Shown: positions 47,515 through 55,270 of the stretch, one piece after another
How the letters are laid out: every line of letters starts with the position of its first letter
Position numbering within the stretch: position 1 is the stretch's first letter
DNA from: Microbacterium sp. MM2322
GTDB taxonomy: Bacteria; Actinomycetota; Actinomycetes; Actinomycetales; Microbacteriaceae
Direction of reading: 5' to 3'
Length of the DNA: 64,000 nt
NCBI RefSeq assembly: GCF_964186585.1
Contig: NZ_OZ075067.1
Span: 2,666,001-2,730,000, forward strand
Notes under the pieces: generated by a model
What the model was told of the DNA's origin: nothing
Database searches by the model: none
What the model saw: the letters and a program-made list of their open reading frames with translations, nothing else
Made by a program: the position numbers and the translations under genes

Positions 47515-48447
47515 TCAGGCGAATCGGACGGTCTGCTGCAGACGCGTCCGCACGTCGAACAGCTCGTTGCCGCCGATCTCGCGGGCACCGCTGACGCCGC
47601 GGCGGAGCACCGTCGCGAGCGCACTGCGGGCGACGACGGCGACGGGCAGCCCCTTCACCTTGCCGAGCTCCTCGATCGCCGAGACGACGTCGTCGTCAGG
47701 GAGGACGACGAGCGCCGCGCTGAACTTCACCTTCGCCGAGCGACCGAGGGCGCGGGCGGCGAGCACGAGCTGCGCCACGGGGGATCCGACGACGGCGTCT
47801 CCCTCGAGTTCACCGCGGCGGATGCCGACGGGGGCACCGAAGTCCTCCGAGAGCACCGCGTACAGTCCGCTGGGCCCGAGCACGATGTGGTCGAGCTTGA
47901 CGTCGTGGTCGCGCCGGTCCGCGGCGACGTCATGCCACACGGTGTAGCCCATGCCGAGCTCGGCGACGATCCGGGCGGTCGCCTCCTCGGCGAGCGCGTC
48001 GGCGAGGAGGCGCCGCACCTCGTGAGGCGCGCTGCGGACGAGCGCGGGATCGTACGGGTCGGGAAGGTCCACGCCACGCCCCGCCCACTCGCGGATCAAA
48101 TCGAGGTATCGCTCCCGGCGCCAGCCGCCCGGCTGTCCGAACGACCGGGCGCGCGGCCGGGTGTCGGCCTGTCGGGCGTGGGGGCGCCACACCGGCGCTC
48201 CCGCATCCGGGGCGTACGACACCGTCTCGCCGAACCCGTGACCCCGGTCGTACGACGCCCGGGCTTCCGCGGTGCCGACGAGCTCCCACGCGCGCTGCAC
48301 CTGCACGAACTGCGCGGCGTCACCGCCGGTGTCGGGATGCGTCTGGCGCAGCCGCAGGCGATAGGCCTTGCGCAGGTCGTCGTCGCTGGCGTCGACCGCG
48401 ACACCGAGCACGTCGTAGGCCGAAGCGGAGAGGGGACTGTCGAACAC
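47515..48447 (-). CDS. DnaJ-domain protein fused to a NERD-like domain
   Basis: The 310-residue protein begins with a J domain (residues 8-65: AYDVLGVAVDASDDDLRKAYR, with the HPD motif in QTHPDTGG), which would activate a DnaK-type chaperone. After a variable middle part, residues from about 175 resemble a nuclease-related (NERD) domain: GMGYTVWHDVAADRRDHDVK, LDHIVLGPSGLYAV, and a following beta-rich stretch. The NERD match is moderate and no full catalytic set was confirmed. GTG 48447 starts one base after the upstream stop. Confidence 0.8.
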   Translation of the reverse strand: MFDSPLSASAYDVLGVAVDASDDDLRKAYRLRLRQTHPDTGGDAAQFVQVQRAWELVGTAEARASYDRGHGFGETVSYAPDAGAPVWRPHARQADTRPRARSFGQPGGWRRERYLDLIREWAGRGVDLPDPYDPALVRSAPHEVRRLLADALAEEATARIVAELGMGYTVWHDVAADRRDHDVKLDHIVLGPSGLYAVLSEDFGAPVGIRRGELEGDAVVGSPVAQLVLAARALGRSAKVKFSAALVVLPDDDVVSAIEELGKVKGLPVAVVARSALATVLRRGVSGAREIGGNELFDVRTRLQQTVRFA

Positions 48448-48448
48448 G

Positions 48449-49510
48449 TCAGCTCCAGAGGGGGGCGGTCGGGGTGAACGACAGCGCACGATCTGCGGTG
48501 TCGGCGGGCACCTCGGCCAGGGTCGCCGGCTGCCAGCGGGGCGAGCGGTCCTTGTCGACGAGCTGCGCGCGGATGCCTTCGACGAGGTCGGGCTGGGTGC
48601 GACCGAACCATTCGACGAGCCCGTACTCCTGCGCGAGCGCCGCTCGCAGCCCCGAGAGCCCTCGGGCGGAACGCACGGCCGCGAGCGTCACGGTCAGAGC
48701 CGTCGGCGCCTGCGTCTCGAGCATGTCGGCCGTGGCCGCGGCATCCGCTTCGGGACGGTCCCGCAGCCTGGCGATGATCTCTGCGACGGTGTCGGCGGCG
48801 AACGCCTCGTCGATCCACGCGCGCGCGGAGATCAGGCGGGAGGGCTCCGGCGTCTCGTCGAACAGCATCGCGATCTCGGTCGGGGTGTCGGGGTCGGCGC
48901 GTGTCACGAGAGCGTGACGCACGTCGTCGAGGCGATCGGCGGGCACGAAGTGGTCGGCGAACCCGGCGTAGATCGCGTCGGCGGCATCCATCGTCCCGCC
49001 GGTGAGCGCGAGGTACTCGCCGAGGCGGCCGGGGGCGTGCGCGAGGAGCCATGATCCGCCGACGTCGGGCGTGAAGCCGATGCGGGTCTCGGGCATCGCG
49101 AGACGCGAGCGCTCCGTGACGATCCGCACCGAGGCGTGGCCGGCCAGGCCGATGCCGCCGCCCATCGTGACGCCGTCGGCGAAGACCACGATCTGCTTCG
49201 GGTACTCGGCGATGCGGGCGTTGAGCGCGTACTCGTCGCGGAAGAAGCCCATTGCCGCCTCGGCATCCCCTGCCAGGATCTGCTCGCGGAGCGTCCGGAC
49301 GTCGCCGCCCGCGCAGAAGCCGCGCTCCCCCGCGCCGTCGAGCAGGATGAGGCGGATGTCGGGATGATGCTCCCAGCGGTCCAGCGCCTCGGCGATCCCA
49401 CGGATCATGCCGTGGTCGACGGCGTTGATCGCTTCGGGGCGGTCGAGGGTGATGCGACCGACGCTCCCCTCCGCACGGACGAGCAGACGGGATGCCGCGG
49501 GTTCACTCAC
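48449..49510 (-). CDS. Enoyl-CoA hydratase/isomerase family protein, 3-hydroxyisobutyryl-CoA hydrolase type
   Basis: The 353-residue length and the sequence GFCAGGDVRTLREQ, GVTMGGGIGLAGHASVRIVTE and ETRIGFTPDVGGSWLL fit the HIBYL-CoA hydrolase branch, which frees 3-hydroxyisobutyrate in valine breakdown. The C-terminal third (ALTVTLAAVRSARGLSGLRA, QPDLVEGIRAQLVDKDRSPRW) is typical of that group. GTG 49510 lies seven bases after TAACGT. It is upstream of the DnaJ-NERD gene on the same strand with one base between. Confidence 0.9.
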   Translation of the reverse strand: MSEPAASRLLVRAEGSVGRITLDRPEAINAVDHGMIRGIAEALDRWEHHPDIRLILLDGAGERGFCAGGDVRTLREQILAGDAEAAMGFFRDEYALNARIAEYPKQIVVFADGVTMGGGIGLAGHASVRIVTERSRLAMPETRIGFTPDVGGSWLLAHAPGRLGEYLALTGGTMDAADAIYAGFADHFVPADRLDDVRHALVTRADPDTPTEIAMLFDETPEPSRLISARAWIDEAFAADTVAEIIARLRDRPEADAAATADMLETQAPTALTVTLAAVRSARGLSGLRAALAQEYGLVEWFGRTQPDLVEGIRAQLVDKDRSPRWQPATLAEVPADTADRALSFTPTAPLWS

Positions 49511-49517
49511 TCGCGCA

Positions 49518-49523
49518 ACGTTA
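49518..49523 (-). promoter_or_regulatory. -10 element of the hydrolase-like gene at 49510
   Basis: TAACGT, seven bases before GTG 49510. Confidence 0.5.
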
Positions 49524-49554
49524 CCGGCCCGCCGCTCGGCGTCAGCCGTGCGGG

Positions 49555-50031
49555 TCAGGCCTGCGCCGGTCGCGGCGCGCGCCGGCGCGACGGGCGGCCG
49601 GCTGCGGGGGTCGCGGCATCCGGCCGCTGCACCGGGATCTCTGTGGTCACGAGCTCGACGACGTCGATGGGCTCGTCCTCGACATCGAGGCGGAGCGCCT
49701 GCACGAGCGCGAGACCGTGGCGGGTGGTGAGCACGAGCCGCTGGAACTCGGGATCGCCCTCGAGGTCGATCACGACCGACGCGCGCCGACGCCGAACGAG
49801 AACGAAATCGTCGCCGCCCGCGGAGCGCCAGCTGCCCATCGCGATCGTCCGCGGGACGACCGTGCCGGGGCTCGGGACGCCGCGCAGCCACGACCACGGG
49901 TCGTCGACGAGCTGCACCTTGGTGATGTGCGCGCGCTCGACGCGGACGGCATCCTTCCGAAACGCCAGCACGCGCTCCGTGGCGGAGAGCGCGACCTCCA
50001 GTCGCGACGAATCGAGCAGCAGCGTCACCAT
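49555..50031 (-). CDS. Hypothetical protein, possibly PH-like
   Basis: The 158-residue protein is beta-rich in residues 1-115 (VALSATERVLAFRKDAVRV, VVPRTIAMGSWRSAGGDDFV, FQRLVLTTRHGLALVQAL) with a strand order like small bacterial PH domains, then a disordered Arg/Pro tail. No catalytic motif visible. CAGACT lies six bases before ATG 50031. Confidence 0.7.
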   Translation of the reverse strand: MVTLLLDSSRLEVALSATERVLAFRKDAVRVERAHITKVQLVDDPWSWLRGVPSPGTVVPRTIAMGSWRSAGGDDFVLVRRRRASVVIDLEGDPEFQRLVLTTRHGLALVQALRLDVEDEPIDVVELVTTEIPVQRPDAATPAAGRPSRRRAPRPAQA

Positions 50032-50101
50032 GAGATCAGTCTGCCAAACCCGCCCGCAGTGACGGATGCCGGGCCGCAACGATCCGGTCTCGACCTCGGC
50101 G

Positions 50102-50929
50102 TCACCCCTGGATGCGGGGGAAAGAACCGGTGGGCGGGGCGAGTTCGTCGATCGCGTGAGGCAACGGGAACTGTCCGACCGCGGAGATGAGGCCCGCGAC
50201 CGTCTGCTCCTTCGCGGTGACGCTCACCCCGAGACCCGCGCGGCGGGCGTCCTTCGCCGTGCGAGGACCGATCGCGGCGATGACGGTCGACTCCGGAATG
50301 TCGGAGAACTGCTCGTGGACCTGCTCGGCGACCGATCCGCTGGTCACGAGGATCGCGTTGATGCGACCCGAGCGCACATCGGCCGCCACCTTGTCGGTCA
50401 CGGGAACGCCGATCGTGCGATAGGCGACCACGCTCCGGACGTCGTGACCGGCTTCTTCGAGGAGGCGGGTCAGTACCGGCTTGGCGAGTTCGCTGCGGAG
50501 CGTCAGAACCCGCATGGGCTTCGGCTCGAGTGCGATGAGCTGACCGGCCATACCGGCCGCGGAGTTGTCCTCCTCGGGGACGAGGTCGACGCGATAGCCG
50601 ACCGCTCCGAGGGCTGCCGCCGTCGTCTCGCCCACGGCGGCGACCTTCGTCGAGTGGGGGATCACGGCGCGATAGGCGTGGAGCACGTCGACCGTCGTAG
50701 AGCTCGTGAGCGTCACCCAGTCGAACACCCCCGCCGCGAGGTCGCGGAGGGCGGACTCGAGGTCGGTCGGATCCTCGGACGGCGCGAAGTTGATGAGCGG
50801 AGCGATGACAGGGGTCGCACCCTGCGCGCGGAGAGCAGCGGCCACGCTGTCTCCCCACGGACCTCCGCGCGGAACGAGCACACGCCAGCCCTTGAGGGGC
50901 TTCGGTGCTGCCGCAGCGGATGTGTTCAT
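50102..50929 (-). CDS. hemD: Uroporphyrinogen-III synthase
   Basis: HemD cyclises hydroxymethylbilane, with inversion of ring D, to uroporphyrinogen III for haem and related tetrapyrroles. The 275-residue protein shows the sparse signatures of the family: RVLVPRGGPWGDSVAAAL, FDWVTLTSSTTVDVL, KVAAVGETTAAAL, INAILVTSGSVAEQV and AIGPRTAKDARRAGL. The start at ATG 50929 removes an Arg-rich upstream reading. It stands apart from other hem genes. A 8-bp hairpin (50962-50985) lies in its upstream region. Confidence 0.88.
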   Translation of the reverse strand: MNTSAAAAPKPLKGWRVLVPRGGPWGDSVAAALRAQGATPVIAPLINFAPSEDPTDLESALRDLAAGVFDWVTLTSSTTVDVLHAYRAVIPHSTKVAAVGETTAAALGAVGYRVDLVPEEDNSAAGMAGQLIALEPKPMRVLTLRSELAKPVLTRLLEEAGHDVRSVVAYRTIGVPVTDKVAADVRSGRINAILVTSGSVAEQVHEQFSDIPESTVIAAIGPRTAKDARRAGLGVSVTAKEQTVAGLISAVGQFPLPHAIDELAPPTGSFPRIQG

Positions 50930-51103
50930 GGTTCGGACTCTCGTGTAGGCGGTGGCCGCCCCTGAGCGTGGCGGCCGACGCTCAGCAGAAGAATGAGCGC
51001 TGGTGCGCACGTTCGGGACCGTGTCGTCGGCAGCAATCGCGCCATCGCCGCTGCCTGATCCGAGCATACCCCCGGCATCGGCGACGACGATGCGGCGCGA
51101 ACG

Positions 51104-51370
51104 TCAGCGTGTGTAGAGGCGGACGGCGCCCCAGACGAGCAGCCCCACGGCAACCGCGGCGCCGACAGCGGCGATCGCGGCACCCGACGGGTTGCGGTCG
51201 GCGAACTCGCGGGCCGAGACCTGCGCACGGCGGGTGGCGCGCGCGGTGCGCTTCGGGATGTTCGCCTTCTCTTCGATTGCGGCGAGCGCCGCTTTCAGCT
51301 CGGCACGGGCACGTTCCACCGGGTCGGTGATCCCGAGCGGGACGGCGGTGCGGGGGAGATCAGAACTCAT
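51104..51370 (-). CDS. DUF3618-domain small membrane protein
   Basis: The 88-residue protein has an amphipathic N-terminal half (ITDPVERARAELKAALAAIE) and a single C-terminal helix (GAAIAAVGAAVAVGLLVWGAV), the DUF3618 pattern. It overlaps the Holin-X gene by 11 bases. With the two following proteins it makes a small envelope-associated operon common in Actinobacteria; function unknown. Confidence 0.85.
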   Translation of the reverse strand: MSSDLPRTAVPLGITDPVERARAELKAALAAIEEKANIPKRTARATRRAQVSAREFADRNPSGAAIAAVGAAVAVGLLVWGAVRLYTR

Positions 51371-51770
51371 CGGCCACTTCCTTCACGATTCGGGCGTCGG
51401 TCGACAGGGCCTTCGCGGGGTTCTCACGGTTCTTCATGCGCCGGACCCGGAGGAGTCCGAGGAGCGCGGTGATGACCACGAGGAGGAGTCCGAGCACGAC
51501 GAGGATCAGGGCCGCAAGCCACGGCGCCATCCACGACGAGAGCCCGATGACGGTGAACGCGCCGATCGCCGGCAGCGTCCAGAACAGGAAGAACAACGCC
51601 AGGACGAACCAGAGGCCGACGACGCCGGCATCCTTACCGGTGCGCGCCGCCCACGTCTTGGCCGCGTTGATCTCGGCGACGATGAGGTTCTTGACGAGCT
51701 CGGGCAGGTCGCCGACGAGGCCGAGGAGGCTGTCGTCACCCCGGTCCCGGAATCCGCGAGGCGTGCTCAT
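51360..51770 (-). CDS. Actinobacterial Holin-X / phage holin family-like membrane protein
   Basis: The 136-residue protein has an amphipathic start (LLGLVGDLPELVKNLIVAEI) and two long membrane helices (VVGLWFVLALFFLFWTLPA and LAALILVVLGLLLVVITALLG). It belongs to a family named after holins but found in ordinary operons, with no lysin or phage gene near. It overlaps its neighbours on both sides. Confidence 0.88.
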   Translation of the reverse strand: MSTPRGFRDRGDDSLLGLVGDLPELVKNLIVAEINAAKTWAARTGKDAGVVGLWFVLALFFLFWTLPAIGAFTVIGLSSWMAPWLAALILVVLGLLLVVITALLGLLRVRRMKNRENPAKALSTDARIVKEVADEF

Positions 51771-52192
51771 GAGGCGGAGGACGGCTTCTTGGTCGCGGCG
51801 CTCGACGAAGTCGAGGTGCGCGTCGACGACGCGCGGCCGGTCGACTTCTTCGCCGTGCTCGAGACCGCTCCGGCCGTGGTCTTGGCGGCGTCCTTCACGT
51901 CGTCAGCGGCGTCCTCGGAGGCGTCCAGGGCTGCGTCGAGCTTCTGGCCGGGAGTGCCGGAGGTCGTGGCGGCGCGGGTGATCTTGACGGCGCCGTTCCA
52001 CAGGACGCTCGGAAGAGCGAAAGCGGCGGACTTGCCGAACTCGCCGACCTTGTCGACCTGCTTCTGGACGGCCGGCGTGTTGTACACGCGCAGGTAGGCG
52101 TCCTTGATCTGCTCGTAGCGCTCGCGACCCGCACGAGCCCCGAGGACGTAGCCGGCGGTGAGCCCGACGACGATTCCGATCTTGCCCTTCAT
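51767..52192 (-). CDS. YtxH-like small protein
   Basis: The 141-residue protein starts with a glycine-rich membrane helix (GKIGIVVGLTAGYVLGARAG), followed by the helical segment RERYEQIKDAYLRVYN and a low-complexity Ser/Thr/Ala/Lys tail from residue 95. YtxH-type proteins are often stress-induced. First gene of the three-gene membrane operon. Confidence 0.82.
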   Translation of the reverse strand: MKGKIGIVVGLTAGYVLGARAGRERYEQIKDAYLRVYNTPAVQKQVDKVGEFGKSAAFALPSVLWNGAVKITRAATTSGTPGQKLDAALDASEDAADDVKDAAKTTAGAVSSTAKKSTGRASSTRTSTSSSAATKKPSSAS

Positions 52193-52280
52193 GGCGATTC
52201 CTCACGTTCGAAGCGATGTGGTGCCGAGAACCCAGCGTATCGGCGCATTCCGTTCGCGGCATCCACCCTTGACAGGCGGC

Positions 52281-53696
52281 TCAGCGCGATGCACCCTCGG
52301 TGTCGCCGTGCCACAGGAGACCGGATCGGATGCGTTCGGCTTCCGTCTTGGCGTCGGCGGCGACCCGCGCCAGCCCTGTCCCGTCGATCCACGCGCCGAC
52401 GACACCCAGGCGCGCGTCGGTGCGGACAGCGCGGCGGACCTCGTCCCGGGCCGGGGAGAGCGCCGACGACGGCAGCGCGCGCGGCCAGCGCGCGCGGTAC
52501 GACGCCCGGACGGTGCCGAGGTCGGCGCCGAGAAGCTCGGCCGCGGCAGCGGTCGACGTGGCGATCGCCTCGGCATCCGTCTGCTCGCTCGCGGGGATCG
52601 TCACGCGCACGATGTGCGGCTCGCCCGCCGCGTGCGGCCAGGTCGCGCTCGCGTGCACGACGGCGAGCGCCGCGGCCTCCCCCGGCGTGGCGTAGACCGC
52701 GTGCCCTCGCGGGCGCGCGTCGAGCGCCGCCGCATCCACGACGAGAGTCACGACGTCGACGTCGTCCGGCGACAGGACGGGGCCGTCGAGACCCGTCAGG
52801 TGCGCCGCGATCAGGTGGCGCGCGGCACGTTCGGGGGTCGCCACGATCACGGCGTCGACGTCGAAGGTCTCGTCGTCGACCGTCGTCGTCACGGTCCATC
52901 CGTCCGCCGTGGGCGAGATGGCGGTGACCTCGGTGCCCATGCGCACGTCGACGCCGAGATCGGCCAATCGTGCCGCGAGGGCGTTGACGAACACCGACAT
53001 CCCGCCGTCGATGGTCGCGCGGGAAGGGCGGGACGCGGCATCCGTGTCGGGCAACTGCTGCGCGACGGCGCCGGAGAGCGACCCGGTGCGGGTGAGTGCG
53101 GAGTTGAGGCCGCGCGCGGCGCGATCGACGTCGACCTGCTCGGGAGGCACACCGTGGATGCCGTAGGTCAGGGGCGCGATCATCCGTTCGAGCACGCGCG
53201 CGCCCATCCGCTTCTGCACGAGGGCGCCGAGGTTGCGCTCGACGCCGATCGTGAGCGGCGGCCGGAGACGATCCACGTACGCGCGCCAGGCTCCCGCCGT
53301 GCCGACGATCCGACGCACCCGCGCGTCGAACGGGGTCGCCGGGATGCCGAGGATCGACGCCTCCGGCAGAGGTGCGACGCCGTGCGGTCCAGCCACCCAG
53401 GTGTCGGCATCGCGGGCGGGCACGACCCGGTCGCGGAGACCTAGCTCGTCGATGAGGTCGTCGAAGGCGCCCGGGGCGACGCGGAAACCGTCCGCGGCGA
53501 CATCCGTCGTCGTGCCGTCGAGCTCGGCGGAGGCGACGATCCCGCCGAGGCGCTCGCTCGACTCGAACAGCGTGACCCGGATGCCGACTTTCGCGCAGTG
53601 CAGCGCCGCGACGAGCCCGGCGATCCCACCCCCGACGACGGCGACGCGCGCTCGACGCGCCTGCGAGATCAGGTCGGTGGCAGCGTCGGACGTCAT
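52281..53696 (-). CDS. hemG: Protoporphyrinogen/coproporphyrinogen oxidase
   Basis: This FAD enzyme carries out the late aromatisation step of haem synthesis; in Actinobacteria the substrate is usually coproporphyrinogen III. The 471-residue protein has the dinucleotide motif VAVVGGGIAGLVAALH and LFESSERLGG at the N-terminus and GHAVYATPG-like and GVVGAWIDGTGLARV segments at the C-terminus, where FAD closes. The symbol follows common annotation; hemY or cgoX would be equally valid. ATG 53696 is chosen for the GAGGATGGGGGG stretch just upstream. Confidence 0.92.
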   Translation of the reverse strand: MTSDAATDLISQARRARVAVVGGGIAGLVAALHCAKVGIRVTLFESSERLGGIVASAELDGTTTDVAADGFRVAPGAFDDLIDELGLRDRVVPARDADTWVAGPHGVAPLPEASILGIPATPFDARVRRIVGTAGAWRAYVDRLRPPLTIGVERNLGALVQKRMGARVLERMIAPLTYGIHGVPPEQVDVDRAARGLNSALTRTGSLSGAVAQQLPDTDAASRPSRATIDGGMSVFVNALAARLADLGVDVRMGTEVTAISPTADGWTVTTTVDDETFDVDAVIVATPERAARHLIAAHLTGLDGPVLSPDDVDVVTLVVDAAALDARPRGHAVYATPGEAAALAVVHASATWPHAAGEPHIVRVTIPASEQTDAEAIATSTAAAAELLGADLGTVRASYRARWPRALPSSALSPARDEVRRAVRTDARLGVVGAWIDGTGLARVAADAKTEAERIRSGLLWHGDTEGASR

Positions 53697-53720
53697 CCCC
53701 CCATCCTCTCCCACCTGGTT

Positions 53721-54383
53721 TCAGAACGGCTGGTCGCGCGCGCCAGGAGGGGCGATCAACACACCGGTGATCTTGCCCGAGCCGTTGTAGGCGACCCGGC
53801 CGATCCACTCGCCTGCCTCGTGATGGAGGGTCGCCTGCACGATGGCACCGTTCGCCAGCACCTTGTTCGCGAACTTGTTGAGCGCGTTCGTGCCGTCGGG
53901 AGTCCGCACGGTGAAGTCGGTGGACGACTCGAGCCGGCCGGTCGCGACGACAACCTCGTTCCAGACTCCTGCGAGGCGGCGCTTGCTGAGCGCACGAGCG
54001 CAGGCGTAGGTCATCTGCGTTCGCACCGCCTCGTAGTCGCCTGCGTCCAATCGCTCGAACACGGTGCGGGTCCGATCCATGAGGTCGATCGTCTGCTCAG
54101 CCATATCCGTCTCCTTCTCGGGGTGCGTAACGGCTGCTCCGAACCGTTTGAATGCCGCCTGGCGACTTACGCCGAGCGCGTCGCCGATCGCCTGCCATGA
54201 CACCCCGGCGGCCCGCGCAGCGGCGACCAGATCCACCAACCGCGCCTGCGATCGGTGGACAAGGCGATCGGCTCGCCGGATCGCATCGGGTTCGTCCCAG
54301 GGTGCTCCTGCGACACCGGCACCCTCGACGGCTGCCGCGAGCTCGGACAGCGAGAGCCGGTCGTCCTCCGCCTGATCGGTCAT
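53721..54383 (-). CDS. HTH-domain protein with DUF3887-like C-terminus
   Basis: The 220-residue protein has an N-terminal helix-turn-helix (GVSWQAIGDALGVSRQAAFK near residues 60-79), preceded by a helical RADRLVHRSQARLVDLVAAA. The C-terminal half (DRTRTVFERLDAGDYEAVRT, ATGRLESSTDFTV, VQATLHHEAGEWIGRVAYNG) resembles DUF3887, a small alpha/beta cone-like domain of the NTF2 type. It may sense a ligand. ATG 54383 is favoured because a strong promoter ends exactly seven bases before it. Confidence 0.82.
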   Translation of the reverse strand: MTDQAEDDRLSLSELAAAVEGAGVAGAPWDEPDAIRRADRLVHRSQARLVDLVAAARAAGVSWQAIGDALGVSRQAAFKRFGAAVTHPEKETDMAEQTIDLMDRTRTVFERLDAGDYEAVRTQMTYACARALSKRRLAGVWNEVVVATGRLESSTDFTVRTPDGTNALNKFANKVLANGAIVQATLHHEAGEWIGRVAYNGSGKITGVLIAPPGARDQPF

Positions 54384-54390
54384 GTCATTC

Positions 54391-54419
54391 AACATACGAA
54401 CGCCAACTGTGAATGTCAA
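54391..54419 (-). promoter_or_regulatory. Strong promoter of the HTH-DUF3887 gene
   Basis: TTGACA (54414-54419), a 17-base spacer, and TATGTT (54391-54396), with ATG 54383 seven bases further. It is the best sigma-70-type match in the window and gives a leaderless message. Confidence 0.8.
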
Positions 54420-54496
54420 CGCATGGTTTACATGCACAGCTGCCCGGGCTCGCTCGCATTCCTGTCAGAACTCAGATCGGGTGCCACGATGGACGC

Positions 54497-55072
54497 ATGG
54501 CTCTCCACATCACCGGCGACGAGGCCGCCGACGCGCTCCTCACCGACGAACCGCTCGCTCTGCTCATCGGGATGCTGCTGGACCAGCAGATCGCGATGGA
54601 GACGGCATTCGCCGGTCCCCTGAAGATCCGCGATCGGACAGGTGGCATCGATGCGGCCGGGATCGCGGCAGCAGACCCGGAGGAGTTCGCGGCCGCGTTC
54701 AGCCAGACCCCCGCCGTCCACCGCTTCCCGGGGTCCATGGCGGGCCGCGTGCAGTCCCTCTGCCAGGCGCTCGTCGACGAGTGGGGTGGCGACGCGTCGA
54801 ACCTGTGGACCGCGGGCGACCCCGACGGCGCGACCGTGCTGAAGCGCCTGAAGGCGCTGCCGGGCTTCGGCGAGCAGAAGGCTCGGATCTTCGTCGCGCT
54901 CCTCGGCAAGCAGTACGGCTTCACGGGCGCAGGCTGGCGCGAAGCCGCGGGCGCCTACGGCGAGGAGGGGTCGTTCCGCTCGGTCGCCGACATCGTGTCG
55001 CCTGAGTCGCTCACGAAAGTCCGCGAGCACAAGCGGGCTGCCAAGGCGGCGGCGAAGTCCGCGAAGGACTGA
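54497..55072 (+). CDS. HhH-GPD-type base excision DNA repair protein
   Basis: The 191-residue protein has LLIGMLLDQQIAMETAFAGP near the N-terminus (the usual QQ segment of HhH glycosylases) and the hairpin-helix LKALPGFGEQKARIFVALL near 122. The catalytic Lys/Asp pair of larger glycosylases is not obvious, so activity on a damaged base is inferred from family. CACGAT lies six bases before ATG 54497. Confidence 0.85.
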   Translation: MALHITGDEAADALLTDEPLALLIGMLLDQQIAMETAFAGPLKIRDRTGGIDAAGIAAADPEEFAAAFSQTPAVHRFPGSMAGRVQSLCQALVDEWGGDASNLWTAGDPDGATVLKRLKALPGFGEQKARIFVALLGKQYGFTGAGWREAAGAYGEEGSFRSVADIVSPESLTKVREHKRAAKAAAKSAKD

Positions 55073-55081
55073 CCCGACGGT

Positions 55082-55193
55082 GCCGTCCGGGCGCGAAAAC
55101 GTGCGCGTCGATGTGCCGTCGTCTCCGCGTGGCGTGCCCGCTGGTTCGCATTCACCTGAATATCACCGGAGGATCCGCACGTTCGTGCACGGC
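55082..55193. repeat. Imperfect intergenic inverted repeat
   Basis: The left end (55082-55105) and right end (55176-55193) both reduce to GCCGT...CGAA.CGTGCG in opposite orientation, with two small gaps. Single copy seen here; the resemblance to family A is slight. Confidence 0.45.
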
Positions 55194-55195
55194 GA

Positions 55196-55224
55196 TTGAG
55201 TAAACGTCCTCGGACTCGTACTGT
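55196..55224 (+). promoter_or_regulatory. Promoter of the alpha/beta hydrolase gene
   Basis: TTGAGT (55196-55201), 17-base spacer, TACTGT (55219-55224). A 9-bp hairpin (55227-55235 with 55240-55248) follows at once in the leader, then GAGAGGA before ATG 55271. Confidence 0.65.
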
Positions 55225-55270
55225 CGGTTCTCGCGTTCCCGCGAGAACGCTTTCCCCGAGAGGACACCCG

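Noticed and set aside
51360..51770. Prophage remnant suggested by the holin-like protein
   Set aside because: No endolysin, integrase, terminase or tail genes are near, and the family is common in actinobacterial core operons.
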